Assembly: GCA_963920635.1 (NCBI GenBank)
Contig: OY987298.1
Coordinates: forward strand, 142,016,257 to 142,080,256
DNA: 64,000 nucleotides
Origin: Pseudeuparius sepicola
Taxonomy: Eukaryota > Arthropoda > Insecta > Coleoptera > Anthribidae
Direction of reading: 5' to 3'
Below, in pieces: positions 10,285-23,400 of the stretch. The stretch's first letter is position 1. Each line of letters opens with the position of its first letter. The notes beneath the pieces were generated by a model that was given only the letters and a program-made list of their open reading frames with translations, was not told the origin of the DNA and searched no databases. A program made the position numbers and the translations under genes.

Positions 10285-11883
10285 CCCCGATTTTTTTACG
10301 TTTTTCGGTCTTGGGGGTGGAAAGGGGTGAAGACGAGGTTCGCAAATTCTGATTATTTGTGGATAGTTAGAATAGGTGGCCTTAAACTAATTTCCGTGAA
10401 AAGAAAAGTCATGCAAGTGAAAACGGCGGTTTTCCCGATTTTTTAAAGTTTTTCGGTCTTGGGGGTGGAAAGGGGTGAAGACGAGGTTCGCAAATTCTGA
10501 TTCTTTGTGGATAGTTAGAATAGGTGGCCTTAAACTAATTTCCGTGAAAAGAAAAGTCATGCAAGTGAAAACGGCGGTTTCCCCGATTTTTTTACGTTTT
10601 TCGGTCTTGGGGGTGGAAAGGGGTGAAGACGAGGTTCGCAAATTCTGATTCTTCGTGGATAGTTAGAATAGGTGGCCTTAAACTAGTTTCCCTGAAAAGA
10701 AAAGTCATGCAAGTGAAAACGGCGGTTTTCCCGATTTTTTAAAGTTTTTCGGTCTTGGGGGTAGAAAGGGGTGAAGACGAGGTTCGCAAATTCTGATTCT
10801 TTGTGGATAGTTAGAATAGGTGGCCTTAAACTAATTTCCGTGAAAATAAAAGTCATGCAAGTGAAAACGGCCGTTTTCCCGATTTTTTTAGGTTTTTCGG
10901 TCTTGGGGGTGGAAAGGGGTGAAGACGAGGTTCGCAAATTCTGATTCTTTGTGGATAGTTAGAATAGGTGGCCTTAAACTAATTTCCGTGAAAAGAAAAG
11001 TCATGCAAGTGAAAACGGCGGTTTTCCCGATTTTTTTAAGTTTTTCGGTCTTGGGGGTGGAAAGGGGTGAAGACGAGGTTCGCAAATTCTGATTCTTTGT
11101 GGATAGTTAGAATAGGTGGCCTTAAACTAATTTCCGTGAAAAGAAAAGTCATGCAAGTGAAAACGGCGGTTTTCCCGATTTTTTAAAGTTTTTCGGTCTT
11201 AGGGGTGGAAAGGGGTGAAGACGAGGTTCGCAAATTCTGATTCTTTGTGGATAGTTAGAATAGGTGGCCTTAAACTAATTTCCGTGAAAATAAAAGTCAT
11301 GCAAGTGAAAACGGCCGTTTTCCCGATTTTTTTAGGTTTTTCGGTCTTGGGGGTGGAAAGGGGTGAAGACGAGGTTCGCAAATTCTGATTCTTTGTGGAT
11401 AGTTAGAATAGGTGGCCCTTAAACTAATTTCCGTGAAAAGAAAAGTCATGCAAGTGAAAACGGCGGTTTCCCCGATTTTTTTACGTTTTTAGGGCTTGGG
11501 GGTGGAAAGGGGTGAAGACGAGGTTCGCAAATTCTGATTCTTCGTGGATAGTTAGAATAGGTGGCCTTAAACTAATTTCCGTGAAAAGAAAAGTCATGCA
11601 AGTGAAAACGGCGGTTTCCCCGATTTTTTTACGTTTTTCGGTCTGGGGGGTGGAAAGGGGTGAAGACGAAGTTCGCAAATTCTGATTCTTCGTGGATAGT
11701 TAGAATAGGTGGCCTTAAACTAATTTCCCTGAAAAGAAAAGTCATGCAAGTGAAAACGGCGGTTTTCCCGATTTTTTAAAGTTTTTCGGTCTTGGGGGTG
11801 GAAAGGGGTGAAGACGAGGTTCGCAAATTCTGATTCTTTGTGGATAGTTAGAATAGGTGGCCTTAAACTAATTTCCGTGAAAA
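10167..11883. repeat. Segmental duplicate, copy B (offset 4882 bp)
   Basis: Partner of 5285-7001. Divergence begins in the monomer starting at 11836, which has gaaaataaaag where the partner has gaaaagaaaag. Confidence 0.88.
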
Positions 11884-13780
11884 TAAAAGTCATGCAAGTG
11901 AAAACGGCTGTTTTCCCGATTTTTTTAGGTTTTTCGGTCTTGGGGGTGGAAAGGGGTGAAGACGAGGTTCGCAAATTCTGATTCTTTGTGGATAGTTAGA
12001 ATAGGTGGCCTTAAACTAATTTCCGTGAAAAGAAAAGTCATGCAAGTGAAAACGGCGGTTTTCCCGATTTTTTAAAGTTTTTCGGTCATTGGGGTGGAAA
12101 GGGGTGAAGACGAGGTTCGCAAATTCTGATTCTTTGTGGATAGTTAGAATAGGTGGCCTTAAACTAATTTCCGTGAAAAGAAAAGTCATGCAAGTGAAAA
12201 CGGCGGTTTTCCCGATTTTTTAAAGTTTTTCGGTCTTGGGGGTGGAAAGGGGTGAAGACGAGGTTCGCAAATTCTGATTCTTTGTGGATAGTTAGAATAG
12301 GTGGCCTTAAACTAATTTCCGTGAAAATAAAAGTCATGCAAGTGAAAACGGCCGTTTTCCCGATTTTTTTAGGTTTTTCGGTCTTGGGGGTGGAAAGGGG
12401 TGAAGACTAATTTCCGTGAAAAGAAAAGTCATGCAAGTGAAAACGGCGGTTTTCCCGATTTTTTTAAGTTTTTCGGTCTTGGGGGTGGAAAGGGGTGAAG
12501 ACGAGGTTCGCAAATTCTGATTCTTCGTGGATAGTTAGAATAGGTGGCCTTAAACTAATTTCCGTGAAAAGAAAAGTCATGCAAGTGAAAACGGCGGTTT
12601 CCCCGATTTTTTTACGTTTTTCGGTCTTGGGGGTGGAAAGGGGTGAAGACGAGGTTCGCAAATTCTGATTATTTGTGGATAGTTAGAATAGGTGGCCTTA
12701 AACTAATTTCCGTGAAAATAAAAGTCATGCAAGTGAAAACGGCCGTTTTCCCTATTTTTTTACGTTTTTCGGTCTTGGGGGTGGAAAGGGGTGAAGACGA
12801 GGTTCGCAAATTCTGATTCTTCGTGGATAGTTAGAATAGGTGGCCTTAAACTAATTTCCCTGAAAAGAAAAGTCATGCAAGTGAAAACGGCGGTTTTCCC
12901 GATTTTTTAAAGTTTTTCGGTCTTGGGGGTGGAAAGGGGTGAAGACGAGGTTCGCAAATTCTGATTCTTTGTGGATAGTTAGAATAGGTGGCCTTAAACT
13001 AATTTCCGTGAAAATAAAAGTCATGCAAGTGAAAACGGCCGTTTTCCCGATTTTTTTACGTTTTTCGGTTTTGGGGGTGGAAAGGGGTGAAGACGAGGTT
13101 CGCAAATTCTGATTCTTCGTGGATAGTTAGAATAGGCGGCCTTAAACTAATTTCCCTGAAAAGAAAAGTCATGCAAGTGAAAACGGCGGTTTTCCCGATT
13201 TTTTAAAGTTTTTCGGTCTTGGGGGTGGAAAGGGGTGAAGACGAGGTTCGCAAATTCTGATTCTTTGTGGATAGTTAGAATAGGTGGCCTTAAACTAATT
13301 TCCGTGAAAATAAAAGTCATGCAAGTGAAAACGGCCGTTTTCCCGATTTTTTTAGGTTTTTCGGTCTTGGGGGTGGAAAGGGGTGAAGACGAGGTTCGCA
13401 AATTCTGATTCTTTGTGGATAGTTAGAATAGGTGGCCTTAAACTAATTTCCGTGAAAAGAAAAGTCATGCAAGTGAAAACGGCGGTTTTCCCGATTTTTT
13501 TAAGTTTTTCGGTCTTGGGGGTGGAAAGGGGTGAAGACGAGGTTCGCAAATTCTGATTCTTTGTGGATAGTTAGAATAGGTGGCCTTAAACTAATTTCCG
13601 TGAAAATAAAAGTCATGCAAGTGAAAACGGCCGTTTTCCCGATTTTTTTACGTTTTTCGGTCTTGGGGGTGGAAAGGGGTGAAGACGAGGTTCGCAAATT
13701 CTGATTCTTCGTGGATAGTTAGAATAGGTGGCCTTAAACTAATTTCCGTGAAAATAAAAGTCATGCAAGTGAAAACGGCC
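11884..13780. repeat. Mosaic satellite block with an internal deletion
   Basis: About 13 monomers without a single long partner that I could trace. It contains a private tcattgggg change near 12088, the 53-bp deletion at 12407/12408, ccctatttttt near 12752, and a repeated two-monomer theme (cttcg/ccctg/taaag then ctttg/aaaat/ccg) at about 12819 and 13115. A cggttttggg variant near 13070 is shared with one near 24167. Confidence 0.75.
12280..12522. other. Two monomers joined across a 53-bp deletion
   Basis: The first monomer is intact to gaagac (12402-12407) and the sequence then jumps to taatttccgtg (12408 on), normally found at position 34 of the next monomer. Fifty-three bases spanning the monomer boundary are missing. 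Both parent ends carry ac at the join, a 2-bp microhomology. The event is single-copy in this window. Confidence 0.93.
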
Positions 13781-15234
13781 GTTTTCCCGATTTTTTTACG
13801 TTTTTCGGTCTTGAGGGTGGAAAGGGGTGAAGACGAGGTTCGCAAATTCTGATTCTTTGTGGATAGTTAGAATAGGTGGCCTTAAACTAATTTCCGTGAA
13901 AAGAAAAGTCATGCAAGTGAAAACGGCGGTTTTCCCGATTTTTTAAAGTTTTTCGGTCTTGGGGGTGGAAAGGGGTGAAGACGAAGTTCGCAAATTCTGA
14001 TTCTTTGTGGATAGTTAGAATAGGTGGCCTTGAACTAATTTCCGTGAAAAGAAAAGTCATGCAAGTGAAAACGGCGGTTTCCCCGATTTTTTTACGTTTT
14101 TCGGTCTTGAGGGTGGAAAGGGGTGAAGACGAGGTTCGCAAATTCTGATTCTTCGTGGATAGTTAGAATAGGAGGCCTTAAACTAATTTCCGTGAAAAGA
14201 AAAGTCATGCAAGTGAAAACGGCGGTTTCCCCGATTTTTTTACGTTTTTCGGTCTTGGGGGTGGAAAGGGGTGAAGACGAGGTTCGCAAATTCTGATTAT
14301 TTGTGGATAGTTAGAATAGGTGGCCTTAAACTAATTTCCGTGAAAAGAAAAGTCATGCAAGTGAAAACGGCGGTTTCCCCGATTTTTTTACGTTTTTCGG
14401 TCTTGGGGGTGGAAAGGGGTGAAGACGAGGTTCGCAAATTCTGATTATTTGTGGATAGTTAGAATAGGTGGCCTTAAACTAATTTCCGTGAAAAGAAAAG
14501 TCATGCAAGTGAAAACGGCGGTTTTCCCGATTTTTTAAAGTTTTTCGGTCTTGGGGGTGGAAAGGGGTGAAGACGAGGTTCGCAAATTCTGATTCTTTGT
14601 GGATAGTTAGAATAGGTGGCCTTAAACTAATTTCCGTGAAAAGAAAAGTCATGCAAGTGAAAACGGCGGTTTCCCCGATTTTTTTACGTTTTTCGGTCTT
14701 GGGGGTGGAAAGGGGTGAAGACGAGGTTCGCAAATTCTGATTATTTGTGGATAGTTAGAATAGGTGGCCTTAAACTAATTTCCGTGAAAAGAAAAGTCAT
14801 GCAAGTGAAAACGGCGGTTTTCCCGATTTTTTAAAGTTTTTCGGTCTTGGGGGTGGAAAGGGGTGAAGACGAGGTTCGCAAATTCTGATTCTTTGTGGAT
14901 AGTTAGAATAGGTGGCCTTAAACTAATTTCCGTGAAAAGAAAAGTCATGCAAGTGAAAACGGCGGTTTCCCCGATTTTTTTACGTTTTTCGGTCTTGGGG
15001 GTGTAAAGGGGTGAAGACGAGGTTCGCAAATTCTGATTCTTCGTGGATAGTTAGAATAGGTGGCCTTAAACTAGTTTCCCTGAAAAGAAAAGTCATGCAA
15101 GTGAAAACGGCGGTTTTCCCGATTTTTTAAAGTTTTTCGGTCTTGGGGGTGGAAAGGGGTGAAGACGAGGTTCGCAAATTCTGATTCTTTGTGGATAGTT
15201 AGAATAGGTGGCCTTAAACTAATTTCCGTGAAAA
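13781..15234. repeat. Segmental duplicate, copy B (offset 9270 bp)
   Basis: Partner of 4511-5964. Private differences include gacgaagttcg near 13984, ccttgaac near 14030 and ggtgtaaagg near 15003, so this copy has diverged a little. Confidence 0.8.
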
Positions 15235-15315
15235 GAAAAGTCATGCAAGTGAAAACGGCGGTTTCCCCGATTTTTTTACGTTTTTAGGGCTTGGGGGTGG
15301 AAAGGGGTGAAGACG

Positions 15316-16594
15316 AGGTTCGCAAATTCTGATTCTTCGTGGATAGTTAGAATAGGTGGCCTTAAACTAATTTCCGTGAAAAGAAAAGTCATGCAAGTGA
15401 AAACGGCGGTTTCCCCGATTTTTTTACGTTTTTCGGTCTTGGGGGTGGAAAGGGGTGAAGACGAGGTTCGCAAATTCTGATTCTTCGTGGATAGTTAGAA
15501 TAGGTGGCCTTAAACTAATTTCCGTGAAAAGAAAAGTCATGCAAGTGAAAACGGCGGTTTCCCCGTTTTTTTACGTTTTTCGGTCTTGGGGGTGGAAAGG
15601 GGTGAAGACGAGGTTCGCAAATTCTGATTATTTGTGGATAGTTAGAATAGGTGGCCTTAAACTAATTTCCGTGAAAAGAAAAGTCATGCAAGTGAAAACG
15701 GCGGTTTCCCCGATTTTTTTACGTTTTTCGGTCTTGAGGGTGGAAAGGGGTGAAGACGAGGTTCGCAAATTCTGATTCTTCGTGGATAGTTAGAATAGGT
15801 GGCCTTAAACTAATTTCCGTGAAAAGAAAAGTCATGCAAGTGAAAACGGCGGTTTCCCCGTTTTTTTTACGTTTTTCGGTCTTGGGGGTGGAAAGGGGTG
15901 AAGACGAGGTTCGCAAATTCTGATTATTTGTGGATAGTTAGAATAGGTGGCCTTAAACTAATTTCCGTGAAAATAAAAGTCATGCAAGTGAAAACGGCCG
16001 TTTTCCCGATTTTTTTACGTTTTTCGGTCTTGGGGGTGAAAGGGGTGAAGACGAGGTTCGCAAATTCTGATTCTTCGTGGATAGTTAGAATAGGTGGCCT
16101 TAAACTAATTTCCCTGAAAAGAAAAGTCATGCAAGTGAAAACGGCGGTTTTCCCGATTTTTTAAAGTTTTTCGGTCTTGGGGGTGGAAAGGGGTGAAGAC
16201 GAGGTTCGCAAATTCTGATTCTTTGTGGATAGTTAGAATAGGTGGCCTTAAACTAATTTCCGTGAAAATAAAAGTCATGCAAGTGAAAACGGCCGTTTTC
16301 CCGATTTTTTTAGGTTTTTCGGTCTTGGGGGTGGAAAGGGGTGAAGACGAGGTTCGCAAATTCTGATTCTTTGTGGATAGTTAGAATAGGTGGCCTTAAA
16401 CTAATTTCCGTGAAAAGAAAAGTCATGCAAGTGAAAACGGCGGTTTTCCCGATTTTTTTACGTTTTTCGGTCTTGAGGGTGGAAAGGGGTGAAGACGAGG
16501 TTCGCAAATTCTGATTCTTTGTGGATAGTTAGAATAGGTGGCCTTAAACTAATTTCCGTGAAAAGAAAAGTCATGCAAGTGAAAACGGCGGTTT
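15316..16594. repeat. Long-range duplicate, copy A (offset 12575 bp)
   Basis: About 8.6 monomers repeated without internal length change at 27891-29169. It covers the cassette with two gttttttt-type monomers and the one-base deletion (16032). Differences noticed are gcaaattctg against gcaaaatctg near 28490 and gaaaacgg against gaaagcgg near 29010. Between the two partners lie unrelated higher-order units. Confidence 0.85.
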
Positions 16595-16609
16595 CCCCGA
16601 TTTTTTTAC

Positions 16610-19600
16610 GTTTTTCGGTCTTGGGGGTGGAAAGGGGTGAAGACGAGGTTCGCAAATTCTGATTCTTTGTGGATAGTTAGAATAGGTGGCCTTAAACTAA
16701 TTTCCGTGAAAATAAAAGTCATGCAAGTGAAAACGGCCGTTTTCCCGATTTTTTTAGGTTTTTCGGTCTTGGGGGTGGAAAGGGGTGAAGACGAGTTTCG
16801 CAAATTCTGATTCTTTGTGGATAGTTAGAATAGGTGGCCTTAAACTAATTTCCGTGAAAAGAAAAGTCATGCAAGTGAAAACGGCGGTTTCCCCGATTTT
16901 TTTACGTTTTTAGGTCTTGGGGGTGGAAAGGGGTGAAGACGAGGTTCGCAAATTCTGATTCTTCGTGGATAGTTAGAATAGGTGGCCTTAAACTAATTTC
17001 CGTGAAAAGAAAAGTCATGCAAGTGAAAACGGCGGTTTCCCCGATTTTTTTACGTTTTTCGGTCTTGGGGGTGGAAAGGGGTGAAGACGAGGTTCGCAAA
17101 TTCTGATTATTTGTGGATAGTTAGAATAGGTGGCCTTAAACTAATTTCCGTGAAAAGAAAAGTCATGCAAGTGAAAACGGCTGTTTCCCCGATTTTTTTA
17201 CGTTTTTCGGTCTTGAGGGTGGAAAGGGGTGAAGACGAGGTTCGCAAATTCTGATTCTTCGTGGATAGTTAGAATAGGTGGCCTTAAACTAATTTCCGTG
17301 AAAAGAAAAGTCATGCAAGTGAAAACGGCGGTTTCCCCGATTTTTTTACGTTTTTCGGTCTTGGGGGTGGAAAGGGGTGAAGACGAGGTTCGCAAATTCT
17401 GATTCTTCGTGGATAGTTAGAATAGGTGGCCTTAAACTAATTTCCGTGAAAAGAAAAGTCATGCAAGTGAAAACGGCGGTTTCCCCGATTTTTTTACGTT
17501 TTTCGGTCTTGGGGGTGGAAAGGGGTGAAGACGAGGTTCGCAAATTCTGATTCTTCGTGGATAGTTAGAATAGGTGGCCTTAAACTAATTTCCCTGAAAA
17601 GAAAAGTCATGCAAGTGAAAACGGCGGTTTTCCCGATTTTTTAAAGTTTTTCGGTCTTGGGGGTGGAAAGGGGTGAAGACGAGGTTCGCAAATTCTGATT
17701 CTTTGTGGATAGTTAGAATAGGTGGCCTTAAACTAATTTCCGTGAAAATAAAAGTCATGCAAGTGAAAACGGCTGTTTTCCCGATTTTTTTAGGTTTTTC
17801 GGTCTTGGGGGTGGAAAGGGGTGAAGACGAGGTTCGCAAATTCTGATTCTTTGTGGATAGTTAGAATAGGTGGCCTTAAACTAATTTCCGTGAAAAGAAA
17901 AGTCATGCAAGTGAAAACGGCGGTTTTCCCGATTTTTTTAAGTTTTTCGGTCATGGGGGTGGAAAGGGGTGAAGACGAGGTTCGCAAATTCTGATTCTTT
18001 GTGGATAGTTAGAATAGGTGGCCTTAAACTAATTTCCGTGAAAAGAAAAGTCATGCAAGTGAAAACGGCGGTTTTCCCGATTTTTTAAAGTTTTTCGGTC
18101 TTGGGGGTGGAAAGGGGTGAAGACGAGGTTCGCAAATTCTGATTCTTTGTGGATAGTTAGAATAGGTGGCCTTAAACTAATTTCCGTGAAAATAAAAGTC
18201 ATGCAAGTGAAAACGGCCGTTTTCCCGATTTTTTTAGGTTTTTCGGTCTTGGGGGTGGAAAGGGGTGAAGACGAGGTTCGCAAATTCTGATTCTTTGTGG
18301 ATAGTTAGAATAGGTGGCCTTAAACTAATTTCCGTGAAAACAAAAGTCATGCAAGTGAAAACGGCGGTTTTCCCGATTTTTTTAAGTTTTTCGGTCTTGG
18401 GGGTGGAAAGGGGTGAAGACGAGGTTCGCAAATTCTGATTCTTCGTGGATAGTTAGAATAGGTGGCCTTAAACTAATTTCCGTGAAAAGAAAAGTCATGC
18501 AAGTGAAAACGGCGGTTTCCCCGATTTTTTTACGTTTTTCGGTCTTGGGGGTGGAAAGGGGTGAAGACGAGGTTCGCAAATTCTGATTATTTGTGGATAG
18601 TTAGAATAGGTGGCCTTAAACTAATTTCCGTGAAAAGAAAAGTCATGCAAGTGAAAACGGCGGTTTCCCCGATTTTTTTTACGTTTTTCGGTCTTGAGGG
18701 TGGAAAGGGGTGAAGACGAGGTTCGCAAATTCTGATTCTTTGTGGATAGTTAGAATAGGTGGCCTTAAACTAATTTCCGTGAAAAGAAAAGTCATGCAAG
18801 TGAAAACGGCGGTTTCCCCGATTTTTTTACTTTTTCGGTCTTGGGGGTGGAAAGGGGTGAAGACGAGGTTCGCAAATTCTGATTATTTGTGGATAGTTAG
18901 TATAGGTGGCCTTAAACTAATTTCCCTGAAAAGAAAAGTCATGCAAGTGAAAACGGCGGTTTTCCCGATTTTTTAAAGTTTTTCGGTCTTGGGGGTGGAA
19001 AGGGGTGAAGACGAGGTTCGCAAATTCTGATTCTTTGTGGATAGTTAGAATAGGTGGCCTTAAACTAATTTCCGTGAAAATAAAAGTCATGCAAGTGAAA
19101 ACGGCCGTTTTCCCGATTTTTTTAGGTTTTTCGGTCTTGGGGGTGGAAAGGGGTGAAGACGAGGTTCGCAAATTCTGATTCTTTGTGGATAGTTAGAATA
19201 GGTGGCCTTAAACTAATTTCCGTGAAAATAAAAGTCATGCAAGTGAAAACGGCCGTTTTCCCGATTTTTTTAGGTTTTTCGGTCTCGGGGGTGGAAAGGG
19301 GTGAAGACGAGGTTCGCAAATTCTGATTCTTTGTGGATAGTTAGAATAGGTGGCCTTAAACTAATTTCCGTGAAAAGAAAAGTCATGCAAGTGAAAACGG
19401 CGGTTTTCCCGATTTTTTTAAGTTTTTCGGTCTTGGGGGTGGAAAAGGGTGAAGACGAGGTTCGCAAATTCTGATTCTTTGTGGATAGTTAGAATAGGTG
19501 GCCTTAAACTAATTTCCGTGAAAAGAAAAGTCATGCAAGTGAAAACGGCGGTTTCCCCGATTTTTTTACGTTTTTCGGTCTTGGGGGTGGAAAGGGGTGA

Positions 19601-20264
19601 AGACGAGGTTCGCAAATTCTGATTATTTGTGGATAGTTAGAATAGGTGGCCTTAAACTAATTTCCGTGAAAAGAAAAGTCATGCAAGTGAAAACGGCGGT
19701 TTTCCCGATTTTTTAAAGTTTTTCGGTCTTGGGGGTGGAAAGGGGTGAAGACGAGGTTCGCAAATTCTGATTCTTTGTGGATAGTTAGAATAGGTGGCCT
19801 TAAACTAATTTCCGTGAAAAGAAAAGTCATGCAAGTGAAAACGGCGGTTTCTCCGATTTTTTTCCGTTTTTCGGTCTTGGGGGTGGAAAGGGGTGAAGAC
19901 GAGGTTCGCAAATTCTGATTATTTGTGGATAGTTAGAATAGGTGGCCTTAAACTAATTTCCCTGAAAAGAAAAGTCATGCAAGTGAAAACGGCGGTTTTC
20001 CCGATTTTTTAAAGTTTTTCGGTCTTGGGGGTGGAAAGGGGTGAAGACGAGGTTCGCAAATTCTGATTCTTTGTGGATAGTTAGAATAGGTGGCCTTAAA
20101 CTAATTTCCGTGAAAATAAAAGTCATGCAAGTGAAAACGGCCGTTTTCCCGATTTTTTTAGGTTTTTCGGTCTTGGGGGTGGAAAGGGGTGAAGACGAGG
20201 TTCGCAAATTCTGATTCTTTGTGGATAGTTAGAATAGGTGGCCTTAAACTAATTTCCGTGAAAA
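16610..20264. repeat. 26-monomer higher-order repeat, copy 1 (3848-bp unit)
   Basis: The order of about 25 subtypes recurs exactly 3848 bp (26 x 148) downstream. Shared private marks: tcatggggg near 17951/21799, a T run with a base missing in tttttttactttttcgg near 18829/22677, ttagtatagg near 18898/22746, tctcgggggtgg near 19283/23131, ggaaaagggtg near 19442/23290 and tttttttccg near 19857/23705. I noticed about a dozen single-base differences between copies, for example gagtttcgc near 16793, ggctgtttcccc near 17180 and gaaaacaaaag near 18348. Confidence 0.9.
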
Positions 20265-20457
20265 GAAAAGTCATGCAAGTGAAAACGGCGGTTTTCCCGA
20301 TTTTTTTACGTTTTTCGGTCTTGAGGGTGGAAAGGGGTGAAGACGAGGTTCGCAAATTCTGATTCTTTGTGGATAGTTAGAATAGGTGGCCTTAAACTAA
20401 TTTCCGTGAAAAGAAAAGTCATGCAAGTGAAAACGGCGGTTTTCCCGATTTTTTAAA

Positions 20458-23400
20458 GTTTTTCGGTCTTGGGGGTGGAAAGGGGTGAAGACGAGGTTCG
20501 CAAATTCTGATTCTTTGTGGATAGTTAGAATAGGTGGCCTTAAACTAATTTCCGTGAAAATAAAAGTCATGCAAGTGAAAACGGCCGTTTTCCCGATTTT
20601 TTTAGGTTTTTCGGTCTTGGGGGTGGAAAGGGGTGAAGACGAGGTTCGCAAATTCTGATTCTTTGTGGATAGTTAGAATAGGTGGCCTTAAACTAATTTC
20701 CGTGAAAAGAAAAGTCATGCAAGTGAAAACGGCGGTTTCCCCGATTTTTTTACGTTTTTAGGTCTTGGGGGTGGAAAGGGGTGAAGACGAGGTTCGCAAA
20801 TTCTGATTCTTCGTGGATAGTTAGAATAGGTGGCCTTAAACTAATTTCCGTGAAAAGAAAAGTCATGCAAGTGAAAACGGCGGTTTCCCCGATTTTTTTA
20901 CGTTTTTCGGTCTTGGGGGTGGAAAGGGGTGAAGACGAGGTTCGCAAATTCTGATTATTTGTGGATAGTTAGAATAGGTGGCCTTAAACTAATTTCCGTG
21001 AAAAGAAAAGTCATGCAAGTGAAAACGGCGGTTTCCCCGATTTTTTTACGTTTTTCGGTCTTGAGGGTGGAAAGGGGTGAAGACGAGGTTCGCAAATTCT
21101 GATTCTTCGTGGATAGTTAAAATAGGTGGCCTTAAACTAATTTCCGTGAAAAGAAAAGTCATGCAAGTGAAAACGGCGGTTTCCCCGATTTTTTTACGTT
21201 TTTCGGTCTTGGGGGTGGAAAGGGGTGAAGACGAGGTTCGCAAATTCTGATTCTTCGTGGATAGTTAGAATAGGTGGCCTTAAACTAATTTCCGTGAAAA
21301 GAAAAGTCATGCAAGTGAAAACGGCGGTTTCCCCGATTTTTTTACGTTTTTCGGTCTTGGGGGTGGAAAGGGGTGAAGACGAGGTTCGCAAATTCTGATT
21401 CTTCGTGGATAGTTAGAATAGGTGGCCTTAAACTAATTTCCCTGAAAAGAAAAGTCATGCAAGTGAAAACGGCGGTTTTCCCGATTTTTTAAAGTTTTTC
21501 GGTCTTGGGGGTGGAAAGGGGTGAAGACGAGGTTCGCAAATTCTGATTCTTTGTGGATAGTTAGAATAGGTGGCCTTAAACTAATTTCCGTGAAAATAAA
21601 AGTCATGCAAGTGAAAACGGCTGTTTTCCCGATTTTTTTAGGTTTTTCGGTCTTGGGGGTGGAAAGGGGTGAAGACGAGGTTCGCAAATTCTGATTCTTT
21701 GTGGATAGTTAGAATAGGTGGCCTTAAACTAATTTCCGTGAAAAGAAAAGTCATGCAAGTGAAAACGGCGGTTTTCCCGATTTTTTTAAGTTTTTCGGTC
21801 ATGGGGGTGGAAAGGGGTGAAGATGAGGTTCGCAAATTCTGATTCTTTGTGGATAGTTAGAATAGGTGGCCTTAAACTAATTTCCGTGAAAAGAAAAGTC
21901 ATGCAAGTGAAAACGGCGGTTTTCCCGATTTTTTAAAGTTTTTCGGTCTTGGGGGTGGAAAGGGGTGAAGACGAGGTTCGCAAATTCTGATTCTTTGTGG
22001 ATAGTTAGAATAGGTGGCCTTAAACTAATTTCCGTGAAAATAAAAGTCATGCAAGTGAAAACGGCCGTTTTCCCGATTTTTTTAGGTTTTTCGGTCTTGG
22101 GGGTGGAAAGGGGTGAAGACGAGGTTCGCAAATTCTGATTCTTTGTGGATAGTTAGAATAGGTGGCCTTAAACTAATTTCCGTGAAAAGAAAAGTCATGC
22201 AAGTGAAAACGGCGGTTTTCCCGATTTTTTTAAGTTTTTCGGTCTTGGGGGTGGAAAGAGGTGAAGACGAGGTTCGCAAATTCTGATTCTTCGTGGATAG
22301 TTAGAATAGGTGGCCTTAAACTAATTTCCGTGAAAAGAAAAGTCATGCAAGTGAAAACGGCGGTTTCCCCGATTTTTTTACGTTTTTCGGTCTTGGGGGT
22401 GGAAAGGGGTGAAGACGAGGTTCGCAAATTCTGATTATTTGTGGATAGTTAGAATAGGTGGCCTTAAACTAATTTCCGTGAAAAGAAAAGTCATGCAAGT
22501 GAAAACGGCGGTTTCCCCGATTTTTTTTACGTTTTTAGGTCTTGAGGGTGGAAAGGGGTGAAGACGAGGTTCGCAAATTCTGATTCTTCGTGGATAGTTA
22601 GAATAGGTGGCCTTAAACTAATTTCCGTGAAAAGAAAAGTCATGCAAGTGAAAACGGCGGTTTCCCCGATTTTTTTACTTTTTCGGTCTTGGGGGTGGAA
22701 AGGGGTGAAGACGAGGTTCGCAAATTCTGATTATTTGTGGATAGTTAGTATAGGTGGCCTTAAACTAATTTCCCTGAAAAGAAAAGTCATGCAAGTGAAA
22801 ACGGCGGTTTTCCCGATTTTTTAAAGTTTTTCGGTCTTGGGGGTGGAAAGGGGTGAAGACGAGGTTCGCAAATTCTGATTCTTTGTGGATAGTTAGAATA
22901 GGTGGCCTTAAACTAATTTCCGTGAAAATAAAAGTCATGCAAGTGAAAACGGCCGTTTTCCCGATTTTTTTAGGTTTTTCGGTCTTGGGGGTGGAAAGGG
23001 GTGAAGACGAGGTTCGCAAATTCTGATTCTTTGTGGATAGTTAGAATAGGTGGCCTTAAACTAATTTCCGTGAAAATAAAAGTCATGCAAGTGAAAACGG
23101 CCGTTTTCCCGATTTTTTTAGGTTTTTCGGTCTCGGGGGTGGAAAGGGGTGAAGACGAGGTTCGCAAATTCTGATTCTTTGTGGATAGTTAGAATAGGTG
23201 GCCTTAAACTAATTTCCGTGAAAAGAAAAGTCATGCAAGTGAAAACGGCGGTTTTCCCGATTTTTTTAAGTTTTTCGGTCTTGGGGGTGGAAAAGGGTGA
23301 AGACGAGGTTCGCAAATTCTGATTCTTTGTGGATAGTTAGAATAGGTGGCCTTAAACTAATTTCCGTGAAAAGAAAAGTCATGCAAGTGAAAACGGCGGT

